Shown in pieces: positions 44,722 through 52,477 of a stretch of 64,000 bases of DNA (within the stretch, counting starts at the first letter, position 1; each line of letters begins with the position of its first letter). The notes under the pieces were generated by a model. It was not told the DNA's origin. It saw nothing but the letters and a program-made list of their open reading frames with translations, and did not search any database. Made by a program: the position numbers and the translations under genes. Source of the stretch: Agromyces mediolanus (GTDB lineage Bacteria; Actinomycetota; Actinomycetes; Actinomycetales; Microbacteriaceae); contig NZ_BMRJ01000001.1 in the NCBI RefSeq assembly GCF_014648575.1, forward strand, positions 1,074,316 through 1,138,315, written 5' to 3'.

Positions 44722-45228
44722 CTAGGCCTCGATGTCGTCGAGGCGGTCGATGACCACCTCCAGGAGGCGGGCGAGCTCGCCGCGCTCCTCGTCGCTGAGG
44801 TCCTGCAGCACATCGGACTCGACGACGTCGGAACTGCGGATGGCGAGGCTGAACAGCTGCCAGCCCTCTTCGGTGAGGTTCACGAAGATGCGGGTGCGGT
44901 TCGTGTCGTCGGGGGTGCGTTCGACGAGTCCGCGTTCGGCGAGCTTGTCGAGCCGGTGGGTCATCGACGACGGCGCGACGTTCGTGAGGTCGGCGAGCTG
45001 GCTCGGGGTGAGCGGTTCGCCGGCCTTCGCGAGGGAGGTGACGACCGCCCACTCCCCGGCCGTCACGTCGAGGTCCGCGAGCTGTCGGACGTACCACTGG
45101 TCGAGCTTCTTCGTGAGGCTCTGCACGGCCGTGATGACGCGCTGCACGGACTCCTCGCCGCCGGCGGCGACGTAGGTCGCGACGGCCCGGCGGTGCAGCT
45201 CCGGGGCGCTCGGGATGCGTCTGGCCAT
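44722..45228 (-). CDS. MarR-family regulator
   Basis: A 168-residue winged helix-turn-helix regulator: LDVTAGEWAVVTSLAKAGEPLTPSQLADLTNVAPSSMTHRLDKLAERGLVERTPDDTNRTRIFVNLTEEG. It is divergent from an MFS transporter, and the gap holds palindromes typical of MarR operators. A related site lies before the nitroreductase gene, so both may be its targets. GAGAAT lies 6 bp before the ATG, suggesting a leaderless message. The inducer is unknown. Confidence 0.92.
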   Translation of the reverse strand: MARRIPSAPELHRRAVATYVAAGGEESVQRVITAVQSLTKKLDQWYVRQLADLDVTAGEWAVVTSLAKAGEPLTPSQLADLTNVAPSSMTHRLDKLAERGLVERTPDDTNRTRIFVNLTEEGWQLFSLAIRSSDVVESDVLQDLSDEERGELARLLEVVIDRLDDIEA

Positions 45229-45234
45229 CTGGGA

Positions 45235-45240
45235 ATTCTC
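45235..45240 (-). promoter_or_regulatory. -10 element of leaderless marR-type gene
   Basis: GAGAAT in coding orientation, 6 bp before the ATG at 45228. Weaker than the TANNNT examples. Confidence 0.35.
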
Positions 45241-45265
45241 GCACGGCTCGTTCGGTTGCTAATAT

Positions 45266-45291
45266 TTCGACATCGAATAGTTCGTATTCGA
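45266..45291. promoter_or_regulatory. Overlapping palindromes, probable MarR operator
   Basis: TCGAATA-GTTCG-TATTCGA (45273-45291) is a perfect 7-bp inverted repeat, and TTCGA-CA-TCGAA (45266-45277) overlaps it. They lie in the AT-rich gap between the divergent MarR and MFS genes. Size and symmetry fit MarR-family sites. Confidence 0.65.
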
Positions 45292-45419
45292 AGCGCGCGG
45301 ATGCCTCGGCCGGTGCGGCGCCGGGGGAGCCCGTCGCGAGCACCATCCGGACCTCGGCCCGCGACGGCACCCCGTCGCGAGCCCATCGAAGCTGAGACTC
45401 TGAAAGGGGGCGCGACCCC

Positions 45420-46751
45420 GTGCGCGCGAAACTGCTGATCTTCGCCTCCGCCATCGGCATGCTCGGCTGGGGGGCCGTGCTGCCCTACCAGTACGCCTAC
45501 GCCGCGGACACCCGCGGCTGGGGCGCGCTCGTGGCCGCCGGGGCATCCTCCCTCTTCTCCATCGGCGCGCTCGTCGCCGCGCCCATCGCCGGGCGCCTGG
45601 CCGACCGCTTCAACCCGGTGCTCGTCGCCGTCGTCGCGCAGCTCATCGGCGCCGCCGGCGTCGGCGCGCTCGCCTTCGTCGACAGCCCCGGCCTCTTCCT
45701 CGCGGGCATGCTCGTCTTCGGGCTCGGCCTCGCCGGGGCCGTGCCCGCGAAGCAGGTGCTCGCGCTGCAGTGGTCGACGAGCGACGACCGGCGCAAGGTG
45801 TTCGCCTACAAGTTCACGGGCGAGTCGCTCGGCATGGCGGCGGGGGCGTTCCTCGCCGGCCAGATCGTCGACCTCGGCCGCCCCGACGGGCTCGACGTCG
45901 GCTTCGCGATGGCGGCCGCGGGCTTCGTGCTCTCCTCGGCGATCATCGCGCTCGCGGGCCGCGGCGCCGTCGTGCCGAGCGAGTTCGCCGTCGCGGCGGT
46001 CGCCGACGGACGCCCGGTGACGGGCAGCGTCGGGGCGATCGAGGCCGCCACGGGCGCGATCGCGGCCGTCGACGTGCGTGCGGCCAAGCGCGACCGGAGC
46101 GTGGTCCGCGCCATCCTGCGCACCCCCGCGCTGCGGTGGACCGCGATCGTCACCGTCACGCTCGCGCTCGGCTTCTACGCCCAGTTCGAGTCCGGCCTTC
46201 CCGCGTACGGGCTCACCGTGCTCGGCGTCGACGCCTCGGCGATCGGCATCGCCGCCGCCGTCAACTGCATCGTGATCGTCGCGCTGCAGGTGCTCGTCGT
46301 GAAGCTCACCGCCAAGCGCAGCGCGCCCTCGCTGCTCATGGTCGTCGGCATGATCTGGGTCGTGTCGTGGCTCGCGCTCTCGGCCGCGCAGTTCGCGCCG
46401 GGCATCGCGACCGCGCTGTTCGTCACGACCTACGGCGTCTTCGCGATCGGCGAGACGATCTACAGCCCCGTGCTGAACCCGCTCACCGCGCAGCTCGCGC
46501 CGAAGGGCATGGTCGGGCAGACGCTCGGCACGATCGGCGCCCTGCAGACCGCGTTCTCGGCGGCCGGTCCGCTCGTGGCGGGCGTGCTGCTCGGCGCCGG
46601 GCTCGCCGACGTGTTCCTCGGCATGCACCTCGCCGTGAGCGTCATCGCGGTGTTCGCGGCGTGGCGGGTGAAGCGGGCGATGGAGGCGATGCCGGTGCCG
46701 GCGGCGTCCGAACGGGTCGACCCGCCGACCGCGCCGGTGCCGTTGCACTGA
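45420..46751 (+). CDS. MFS transporter
   Basis: A 443-residue major facilitator protein with twelve predicted helices; the loop 2-3 motif appears as GRLADRFNP and a central cytoplasmic loop is at about residues 185-220. The start is GTG 45420 behind AAAGGGGG. Divergent from a MarR regulator with an operator between, which commonly marks an efflux pump for toxic aromatic or quinone compounds; the substrate is inferred only from this context. Confidence 0.88.
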   Translation: MRAKLLIFASAIGMLGWGAVLPYQYAYAADTRGWGALVAAGASSLFSIGALVAAPIAGRLADRFNPVLVAVVAQLIGAAGVGALAFVDSPGLFLAGMLVFGLGLAGAVPAKQVLALQWSTSDDRRKVFAYKFTGESLGMAAGAFLAGQIVDLGRPDGLDVGFAMAAAGFVLSSAIIALAGRGAVVPSEFAVAAVADGRPVTGSVGAIEAATGAIAAVDVRAAKRDRSVVRAILRTPALRWTAIVTVTLALGFYAQFESGLPAYGLTVLGVDASAIGIAAAVNCIVIVALQVLVVKLTAKRSAPSLLMVVGMIWVVSWLALSAAQFAPGIATALFVTTYGVFAIGETIYSPVLNPLTAQLAPKGMVGQTLGTIGALQTAFSAAGPLVAGVLLGAGLADVFLGMHLAVSVIAVFAAWRVKRAMEAMPVPAASERVDPPTAPVPLH

Positions 46752-46785
46752 GCCGGGCGCGGGCCGATTCCCGCGTCGCGGGCGG

Positions 46786-47379
46786 CTACTCGCCGACGGT
46801 GACGAAGTCGGCGAGCGGCTTGCGCTGGCGCGGGGCGACCTCGCGCTCGCGGAGCACGTCCGAGAGCCGGTCGACGTCGCCGAGCGCGCCGATCGTGGTG
46901 ATCGAGACGACCTCGTGGCGCTCGTCGAGGCCGAACGCCTCGTGGATGGCCTGCGCGTCGAAGCCGCCCATCTGGTGCGTGTGCAGCCCCTCGTGCTGCG
47001 CCTGCACGGTGAGGTGCGCGACGGCCTGGCCGAGGTCGTAGCGGGCCCACGGGCGCGGGCGGCCCTCGGCATCCACCGTCTCGGCGATGTTCACGATGAG
47101 CACGGCGGCCGAGTCGGCCCACTCCTTGTTGAAGCCGGCCATCGCGCCGTGCAGCGATGCGAAGGCGGCGGTGCCGCGGCGGGCGACGATGAAGCGCCAC
47201 GGCTGCGAGTTGTTCGCCGAGGGGGCCCAGCGCGCCGCCTCGAGGATCGTGCGGAGCTGCTCGGACTCGACGACGGCCTCGGGGTCGAAGGCGCGCGGGC
47301 TCCAGCGCTCGGCGAGCGGGTCGATGAGGGGGGCCTCGGTGGCGGCCTTGCGGCTGGTGAGATCGGTGACGAGGGTCAT
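46786..47379 (-). CDS. Nitroreductase-family flavoprotein
   Basis: A 197-residue FMN enzyme: RWSPRAFDPEAVVESEQLRTILEAARWAPSANNSQPWRF carries the FMN-binding Arg and Ser/Asn residues, and QAVAHLTVQAQHEGLHTHQMGGFD is the second cofactor region. Such enzymes reduce nitroaromatics or quinones with NAD(P)H. A site similar to the MarR palindrome lies upstream at 47433-47452, so it may be co-regulated with the MFS pump in detoxification. Confidence 0.9.
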   Translation of the reverse strand: MTLVTDLTSRKAATEAPLIDPLAERWSPRAFDPEAVVESEQLRTILEAARWAPSANNSQPWRFIVARRGTAAFASLHGAMAGFNKEWADSAAVLIVNIAETVDAEGRPRPWARYDLGQAVAHLTVQAQHEGLHTHQMGGFDAQAIHEAFGLDERHEVVSITTIGALGDVDRLSDVLREREVAPRQRKPLADFVTVGE

Positions 47380-47432
47380 GGTGCGGCTTTCGTGGAGGTG
47401 GAGTGCTGCCGGGACGCCGTTGACCCGTCTAT

Positions 47433-47452
47433 TCGAACGTATCGAGTTTCGA
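47433..47452. promoter_or_regulatory. Possible second MarR-type site
   Basis: TATTCGAACGTATCGA followed by GTTTCGA gives three TCGA cores at 7-9 bp spacing, like the AT-rich TCGA-based operator at 45266-45291. It lies 53 bp before the nitroreductase start and just before the BadF gene promoter. Confidence 0.4.
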
Positions 47453-47492
47453 GCCTATTCCGTGCGCGTCGTCCGGGCTGCCCGGGAGCGGG

Positions 47493-47498
47493 CACAAT
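47493..47498 (+). promoter_or_regulatory. -10 element of a leaderless transcript
   Basis: CACAAT 6 bp before the ATG of the BadF-type kinase gene, with no ribosome site. Confidence 0.45.
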
Positions 47499-47504
47499 AC
47501 CCGT

Positions 47505-48452
47505 ATGGATTCCGCAGCCGACGCGCCCGCGCGCGTGCCCGCCAGCGTGCTCGCGATCGACGCCGGGCAGACCGGGGTGAAGGTGCGGCACCGCTCCTCC
47601 GCCGGCGTCGTCGAGTGGGCCGAACCGGGCGTCCGCACCGACCAGCCGCTGCCGCCGCAGCTCGCCGACGCGATCCGCGGCGCCGCCGCGCGCGGGCTCG
47701 CGGCCGAGGCGGTCGGTATCGGCACGACCGGACTGACGTCGCCCGACTTCGACGCGGAGCCGCTCATCGAGGCGGCCGCGCCGCTCGGGACGCGGGAGCT
47801 GATCCTCGCCCACGACTCGATCACCGCCTACCTGGGCGCCCTCGACGAGGCGCCGGGCGTCGTCGTGGCGGCCGGCACCGGCGTCGTCACGCTCGCGGTC
47901 GGGGCGACGACCGTCGCGCGCATCGACGGCTGGGGCAACATCATGGGGGATGCCGGCAGCGGGTACTGGATCGGCCGCGCCGCGCTCGAGGCCGTCATGC
48001 GCGCGCACGACGGGCGCGGCGAGGCGACGGCGTTGACCGCGGCCGTGCGCGAGGAGTTCCCCGAGCTCGAGGACGCGTACATCGTGCTGCAGGGCGACGG
48101 GGAGCGGATCCGCCGGGTCGCCCGCTACGCCCGCGCCGTCGCCGAGCTCGCGGAGACCGACCCGGTCGCCGCCGGCATCCTCGACGCCGCCGCGCGCGAA
48201 CTCGCGCACGCCGCCGTCACCGGGCTCCGCCGGGTCGGCGAGGACCTCGCTGCCGCGCCGACCGTGCGCGCCGTCGGCGGCGTGTTCGGCTCGACCCGCC
48301 TGGCCGGTGCGTTCGAGCGCGCGGTGCGGCACGAGATCCCGGCGGTCGAGGTCGAGATCGGCTCGACCGACCCGCTCGACGGCGCCGCGCGGCTCGTCTC
48401 CATGTCGGCCGGCAATCCGCTGCGGGGGCACGTGGCCGCCGCCTCGCGCTGA
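47505..48452 (+). CDS. BadF/BadG-family ATPase, N-acetylglucosamine-kinase-like
   Basis: A 315-residue ASKHA-fold protein. ASVLAIDAGQTGVKVR is the phosphate-1 motif, VVVAAGTGVVTLAVG the phosphate-2 region, and RIDGWGNIMGDAGSGYWIGRAAL is typical of eukaryotic-type GlcNAc kinases and actinobacterial sugar kinases of this family. It probably phosphorylates an amino sugar. It stands alone, so the pathway is not indicated by neighbours. Confidence 0.85.
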   Translation: MDSAADAPARVPASVLAIDAGQTGVKVRHRSSAGVVEWAEPGVRTDQPLPPQLADAIRGAAARGLAAEAVGIGTTGLTSPDFDAEPLIEAAAPLGTRELILAHDSITAYLGALDEAPGVVVAAGTGVVTLAVGATTVARIDGWGNIMGDAGSGYWIGRAALEAVMRAHDGRGEATALTAAVREEFPELEDAYIVLQGDGERIRRVARYARAVAELAETDPVAAGILDAAARELAHAAVTGLRRVGEDLAAAPTVRAVGGVFGSTRLAGAFERAVRHEIPAVEVEIGSTDPLDGAARLVSMSAGNPLRGHVAAASR

Positions 48453-48483
48453 GCGCGCTGACGGCGGCGCGTGGCGCGCGCGG

Positions 48484-49560
48484 TCAGCGCGCGGCGAGCT
48501 CCTCGCGGATGCCCGCGACGAAGGCGTCGATGTCGGCCTCGGTGGTGTCGAAGGAGCACATCCAGCGCACCTCGCCGCGCGAGGCATCCCAGTCGTAGAA
48601 GCGGAAGCCGCGCTCGCGGAGCCGGTCGGCGACGCCCTCGGGGAGCACGGCGAAGACGCCGTTCGACTGCGTCTCCTGCGAGAAGCCGAGGCCCGGCAGC
48701 TCGCCCGCCGCGATGCCGGCGTCGAGCGCGTCGCGCAGGCGGCGGGCCATCGCGTTCGAGTGCCGCGCGTTCTCGAGCCACAGCTCGCCCTCGTACAGGG
48801 CGATGAGCTGGGCGGAGACGAAGCGCATCTTCGAGGCGAGCTGCATGTTCAGCTTGCGCAGGTACTTCAGGCCCTCGGATGCCTCGGGGTTCAGCACGAC
48901 GACGGCCTCCGCGCCGAGCGCGCCGTTCTTCGTGCCGCCGACGCTCAGCACGTCGACGCCCGCGTCACGGGTGAAGGCGCGCAGCGGGACGCCGAGCGAG
49001 GCGCCGGCGTTCGCGATGCGGGCGCCGTCGAGGTGCAGCTTCATGCCGAGCGAGTGCGCGTGATCGGCGATCGCCCGCACCTCCTCGACCGTGTAGGCGG
49101 TGCCGAGCTCCGTGGTCTGCGTGATCGACACGACGAGCGGCTGGGCGCGGTGCTCGTCGCCCCAGCCCCAGGCCTCCTGATCGATGAGCTCGGGCGTGAG
49201 CTTGCCGTCCTCGGCGGGCACGGTGAGCAGCTTCATGCCGCCGACGCGCTCGGGCGCACCGCCCTCGTCGGAGTTGATGTGCGCGGTCTTCGCGCTGACG
49301 ACGGCGCCCCAGCGCGGCAGCATCGACTGCAGCCCGGTGACGTTCGCGCCGGTGCCGTTGAACACGGGGAACGCCTCGATCCCCTCGCCGAAGTGCCCGG
49401 CGAAGACCTCCTGCAGGCGCTCGGTGTAGGCGTCCTCGCCGTAGGCGACCTGGTGGCCGTCGTTCGCGGCCTGGATGGCGGCGAGCACGGCGGGGTGCAC
49501 ACCCGAGTAGTTGTCGCTGGCGAAACCGCGGAACGTCGTGTCGTGGAGCTGCGAAGTCAC
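48484..49560 (-). CDS. Threonine aldolase family (beta-eliminating lyase) enzyme
   Basis: A 358-residue PLP enzyme. The lysine lies in SVGGTKNGALGAEAVV, and LHLDGARIANAG gives the aspartate that holds the cofactor ring. This is the low-specificity L-threonine aldolase pattern (threonine to glycine plus acetaldehyde). The start is GTG 49560; CAGGAT 6 bp before it fits a leaderless message, while an upstream frame extension lacks support. Confidence 0.9.
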   Translation of the reverse strand: MTSQLHDTTFRGFASDNYSGVHPAVLAAIQAANDGHQVAYGEDAYTERLQEVFAGHFGEGIEAFPVFNGTGANVTGLQSMLPRWGAVVSAKTAHINSDEGGAPERVGGMKLLTVPAEDGKLTPELIDQEAWGWGDEHRAQPLVVSITQTTELGTAYTVEEVRAIADHAHSLGMKLHLDGARIANAGASLGVPLRAFTRDAGVDVLSVGGTKNGALGAEAVVVLNPEASEGLKYLRKLNMQLASKMRFVSAQLIALYEGELWLENARHSNAMARRLRDALDAGIAAGELPGLGFSQETQSNGVFAVLPEGVADRLRERGFRFYDWDASRGEVRWMCSFDTTEADIDAFVAGIREELAAR

Positions 49561-49566
49561 CGAACC

Positions 49567-49572
49567 ATCCTG
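49567..49572 (-). promoter_or_regulatory. -10 element of leaderless threonine aldolase gene
   Basis: CAGGAT in coding orientation, 6 bp before the GTG start at 49560. Confidence 0.35.
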
Positions 49573-49656
49573 CCACCCGCTCCCTGGCAGCGTCTCGCCG
49601 GGTGGCGCACGGAATGCGCGCCGCGCGCCCCGACGACGCACGGATGCCGCGTCCCC

Positions 49657-49735
49657 GGCCCGCTGAGCTCGTCGAAGCGAGCTCGTCGAAGCGCGCCCCT
49701 GGTCCGCTGAGCTCGTCGAAGCGAGCCCGGCGAAG
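49657..49735. repeat. Small cluster of GAGCTCGTCGAAGCG palindromic units
   Basis: Two full units (GGCCCGCTGAGCTCGTCGAA and GGTCCGCTGAGCTCGTCGAA), each followed by a partial one, in the gap between threonine aldolase and the DUF2262-like gene. They are the same family as the cluster between motB and fliM. Confidence 0.8.
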
Positions 49736-49757
49736 CGCGCCCGTGACGCCCGGTGGC

Positions 49758-50210
49758 TCAGGCCTCGACGGTCACCTCCGTGACGGCGCCGTCGCGGTCG
49801 AGGTGCACGGCGGGCCAGTAGCCCTCGGGGAAGTGCTCGCCGCAGCCGTCGTTCAGGTGCACCGTGACGGTGCCGTCGGGGTGCGCCTCGATCGTCTGCA
49901 GCTCGAGGTCGCTCGCGGCGTCGTCGAGCTCGGCGGCGGTCGGCTCGCCCTCGCTGAACCCCGTGACCACCGCGTCGCTCAGCACCCGGCGGAGCGTCGG
50001 CAGCGCCTGCACGGTCTCCGCGATCCGCGGCAGCATCGCGCGCACCTCCTCGGGTGATCCGCTCGCCGCGGTGAGCTCCACGGACTCGCCGTCGACCTCG
50101 ATGAGCGCCGAGTACCAGTCGTGGTCGAGGACCTCGCCGTCGAGCAGCTCGGTACGGGCGCGCCGGAAGGCGCCGAGCTCGGGGTGGGTGATCTCGGGTG
50201 CGTCGCTCAT
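49758..50210 (-). CDS. DUF2262/DUF6985-like hypothetical protein
   Basis: A 150-residue protein: HPELGAFRRARTELLDGEVLDHDWYSALIEVDGESVELTA followed by a helical middle and a C-terminal beta segment (DGTVTVHLNDGCGEHFPEGYWPAVHLD). This layout resembles DUF2262/DUF6985 proteins of unknown function; the match is by eye. The ATG overlaps the stop of the D-Ala ligase (ATGA), so it is the second gene of that transcript. Confidence 0.6.
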   Translation of the reverse strand: MSDAPEITHPELGAFRRARTELLDGEVLDHDWYSALIEVDGESVELTAASGSPEEVRAMLPRIAETVQALPTLRRVLSDAVVTGFSEGEPTAAELDDAASDLELQTIEAHPDGTVTVHLNDGCGEHFPEGYWPAVHLDRDGAVTEVTVEA

Positions 50211-51232
50211 GCCCCCACGGTAGCGGGCGCGCGCGTCGGGACGGGCGCCCCGACGACCGCGGCGATGAGCTCCTCGTAGGAGACGCCGGCGGCGGCGAAC
50301 ATGCGCGGCACCTGCGAGTGCGCGGTCATGCCCGGGATCGTGTTGATCTCGTTCAGCACGAGGCGTCCGTCCGGCGTGACGAAGAAGTCGAGGCGCGCGA
50401 TCGCGTCGCAGCCGAGCGTCTCGAAGAGCGCGCGGGCGGTGTCCTGCAGCCGCCGAGCGGTGGCGTCGTCGATCGCCGCGGGCACCGTGAACCGCGCCGT
50501 GCCGTCGTACTTCGTGGCGGAGTCGAAGACGCCCTCGCCGTGGATCTCGAGCGGCGGCGGCACGAGCAGTTCGCCGGCCGCCGTGCGGACGACGGCGACG
50601 TCGATCTCGCGGCCCACGACGGGCTGCTCGACGAGCACCCGTTCGTCGAACAGCCGCGCTTCCGAGATCGCCGCCGCGAACTCGGCCGCCGTGCGCGCGA
50701 GCCGCACGCCATGGCTGGAGCCCGCGGTCGCCGGCTTCACGATGACGGGGCGGACGAACGGGATGCCGGCGTCGAGCTCGGCCGCGCCGTGGCAGCGACC
50801 CGGGGCGACGTCGACACCGTTCGCGGCGGCGACGAGCTTGGTGAGCTCCTTGTCCATGGTCACGGCGCTCGCCGTCAGGGGGGAGCCGATCACTCGGATC
50901 CCGGCGAGCGTCGCGAGCGCGGCGAGCGCGCCGTCCTCGCCGGGGGCGCCGTGGATCATCGGGTAGACGGCGTCGCAGTCGGCGAGCAGTTCGAGTGCCG
51001 CGGCGAGGCCCGTCGCCGGGCTCGGGCCGAGCGGGCGCCCGCGGCTGCTCCAGCAGCCGTCCCGTTCGATGCGGAGCCGGACCGCCTCGACGCCGATCCG
51101 GGCGAGCGCGGCCTCGACGGCGGCGGCGCTCGCGACGCTCACGTCGTGCTCGGCGCTGGTGCCGCCGGACACGACGGCGATGCGCCGGACGGCCCCTGCG
51201 GCGGGCTCCCTCGGGGGGTGCGGTCGTGACAT
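50207..51232 (-). CDS. D-alanine--D-X ligase (Ddl/Van-like ATP-grasp)
   Basis: A 341-residue ATP-grasp ligase. It has VSGGTSAEHDVSVASA at the N-terminus, MIHGAPGEDGALAALATLAGIRVIGSPLTASAVTMDKELTK, IVKPATAGSSHGV and NEINTIPGMT, the Ddl hallmarks. GSSHGV replaces the usual GSSVGV, and the omega-loop reads GVFDSATKYDG, retaining KY but otherwise unusual. The enzyme joins D-Ala to D-Ala or another D-acceptor for cell-wall precursors. It is divergent from an alanine racemase; a second, housekeeping ddl may exist elsewhere. GAGGAGG is a good ribosome site. Confidence 0.87.
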   Translation of the reverse strand: MSRPHPPREPAAGAVRRIAVVSGGTSAEHDVSVASAAAVEAALARIGVEAVRLRIERDGCWSSRGRPLGPSPATGLAAALELLADCDAVYPMIHGAPGEDGALAALATLAGIRVIGSPLTASAVTMDKELTKLVAAANGVDVAPGRCHGAAELDAGIPFVRPVIVKPATAGSSHGVRLARTAAEFAAAISEARLFDERVLVEQPVVGREIDVAVVRTAAGELLVPPPLEIHGEGVFDSATKYDGTARFTVPAAIDDATARRLQDTARALFETLGCDAIARLDFFVTPDGRLVLNEINTIPGMTAHSQVPRMFAAAGVSYEELIAAVVGAPVPTRAPATVGA

Positions 51233-51252
51233 GGCTGCCTCCTCGTCGTCGA

Positions 51253-51324
51253 GTCCAGCGGTCCGGATGTTGCGTGGGCGTATCGGAATCCGCAGACGGC
51301 CGCGCAACACGCCCGCCGCTGGAC
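51253..51324. promoter_or_regulatory. Mirror-symmetric divergent control region
   Basis: GTCCAGCGG (51253-51261) and its complement (51316-51324), and TGTTGCG (51268-51274) and its complement (51303-51309), share one centre at 51288.5. Further pairs match between them. Each divergent gene therefore has the same element in the same orientation. This suggests a shared regulator or matched promoters for the ligase and racemase. Confidence 0.6.
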
Positions 51325-51331
51325 TGGCCGC

Positions 51332-52477
51332 ATGGCCCCACCCGCATCCGAACTCCTCGTGCACCACGACGCGATCCGCGCGAACGCCGCGCACTTCGCG
51401 GCGTCGACCGACGGCCGCCTGATGGCCGTCATCAAGGCCGACGCCTTCGGCCACGGGCACGAGCGCGTCGCCCGGGTCGTGCTCGACGCCGGCGCGAGCT
51501 GGCTCGGCGTCGCCTCCTCGGAGGAGGCGCTCGCGCTGAGGGCGGGCGGCATCGACGCGCCGATCCTCAGCTGGCTGAACGCCCCCGACGCCGACTTCTC
51601 CGCGGCCGTCGCCGCCGACGTCGACCTGGCGGTGCCGAGCGCCGCCGTGCTCGGCGCGGTGAGCCGGGCGGCGGCGCAGCTCGGGCGGCGGGCGCGGGTG
51701 CACCTGCACATCGACCTCGGGATGGCCCGGGAGGGCTGCCCGCGGGAGGGCTGGTCCGCGCTCTGCGAACTCGCGCGGGAGCTGCAGCTGCAGGGCTCCG
51801 TTCGCGTCGTCGGGATCATGGGGCACCTCTCGTGCGCGGAGATCCCCGGCCACCCGCAGAGCCGGCTCGAGCGTCAGCGCTTCGTCAACGCGGTGCTGGC
51901 CGCGCGGCGGCGTCGGCTCTCGCCGAACGTCGTGCACCTCGCGGCCACCGCGGCGACGCTCACGGGTGACGGGGCGGGCTTCGGCCTGCACCGCATCGGC
52001 GCCGGACTCTTCGGCATCGATCCGTCCGGCAGCTCGACCGCGCTCCGGCCGGCGCTGTCGCTCGTCGCGCGCGTGGTCGCCTCCCGCGAGGTCGAGGCCG
52101 GCACCGGGGTCGGCTACGGGCTCGACCACGTCGCGGCGGCGCGGACGAACCTGGCGCTGCTGCCCCTCGGCTACGCGGACGGCGTGCCGCGTGCCGCGTC
52201 GGGGCGGGCGGAGGTCCTCGTGCGGGGCCGGCGCCGCCCGCTCGTCGGCCGGTTCTCGATGGACATGGTCGTGGTGGACACGGGCGGCGAGCGGATCCGG
52301 CCGGGGGAGCCGGTCACCGTGTTCGGTCCCGGCGACGCGGGCGAGCCGACGGTCGCCGAGTGGGCCGGCTGGGCGGGCACCATCGAACACGAACTCGTGA
52401 CGCGGGTCGGCGCCCGGGTGGCGCGGGTGCACCGGGCGGATGCCCCGGCCGGCAGCAGCCTCGGGCGCACCGCATGA
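51332..52477 (+). CDS. alr: Alanine racemase (Alr/VanT-like)
   Basis: A 381-residue PLP racemase of fold type III. The cofactor lysine is in AVIKADAFGHGHERVARV; the usual Tyr after Ala-Asp-Ala is Phe here (AFGHG for AYGHG). The second catalytic base Tyr is in GVGYGLDH, and LPLGYADGVPR and GRFSMDMVVVD are normal family motifs. It makes a D-amino acid, D-Ala or possibly D-Ser. It is coupled by ATGA to a membrane acyltransferase gene and divergent from the D-Ala-D-X ligase. Confidence 0.9.
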   Translation: MAPPASELLVHHDAIRANAAHFAASTDGRLMAVIKADAFGHGHERVARVVLDAGASWLGVASSEEALALRAGGIDAPILSWLNAPDADFSAAVAADVDLAVPSAAVLGAVSRAAAQLGRRARVHLHIDLGMAREGCPREGWSALCELARELQLQGSVRVVGIMGHLSCAEIPGHPQSRLERQRFVNAVLAARRRRLSPNVVHLAATAATLTGDGAGFGLHRIGAGLFGIDPSGSSTALRPALSLVARVVASREVEAGTGVGYGLDHVAAARTNLALLPLGYADGVPRAASGRAEVLVRGRRRPLVGRFSMDMVVVDTGGERIRPGEPVTVFGPGDAGEPTVAEWAGWAGTIEHELVTRVGARVARVHRADAPAGSSLGRTA

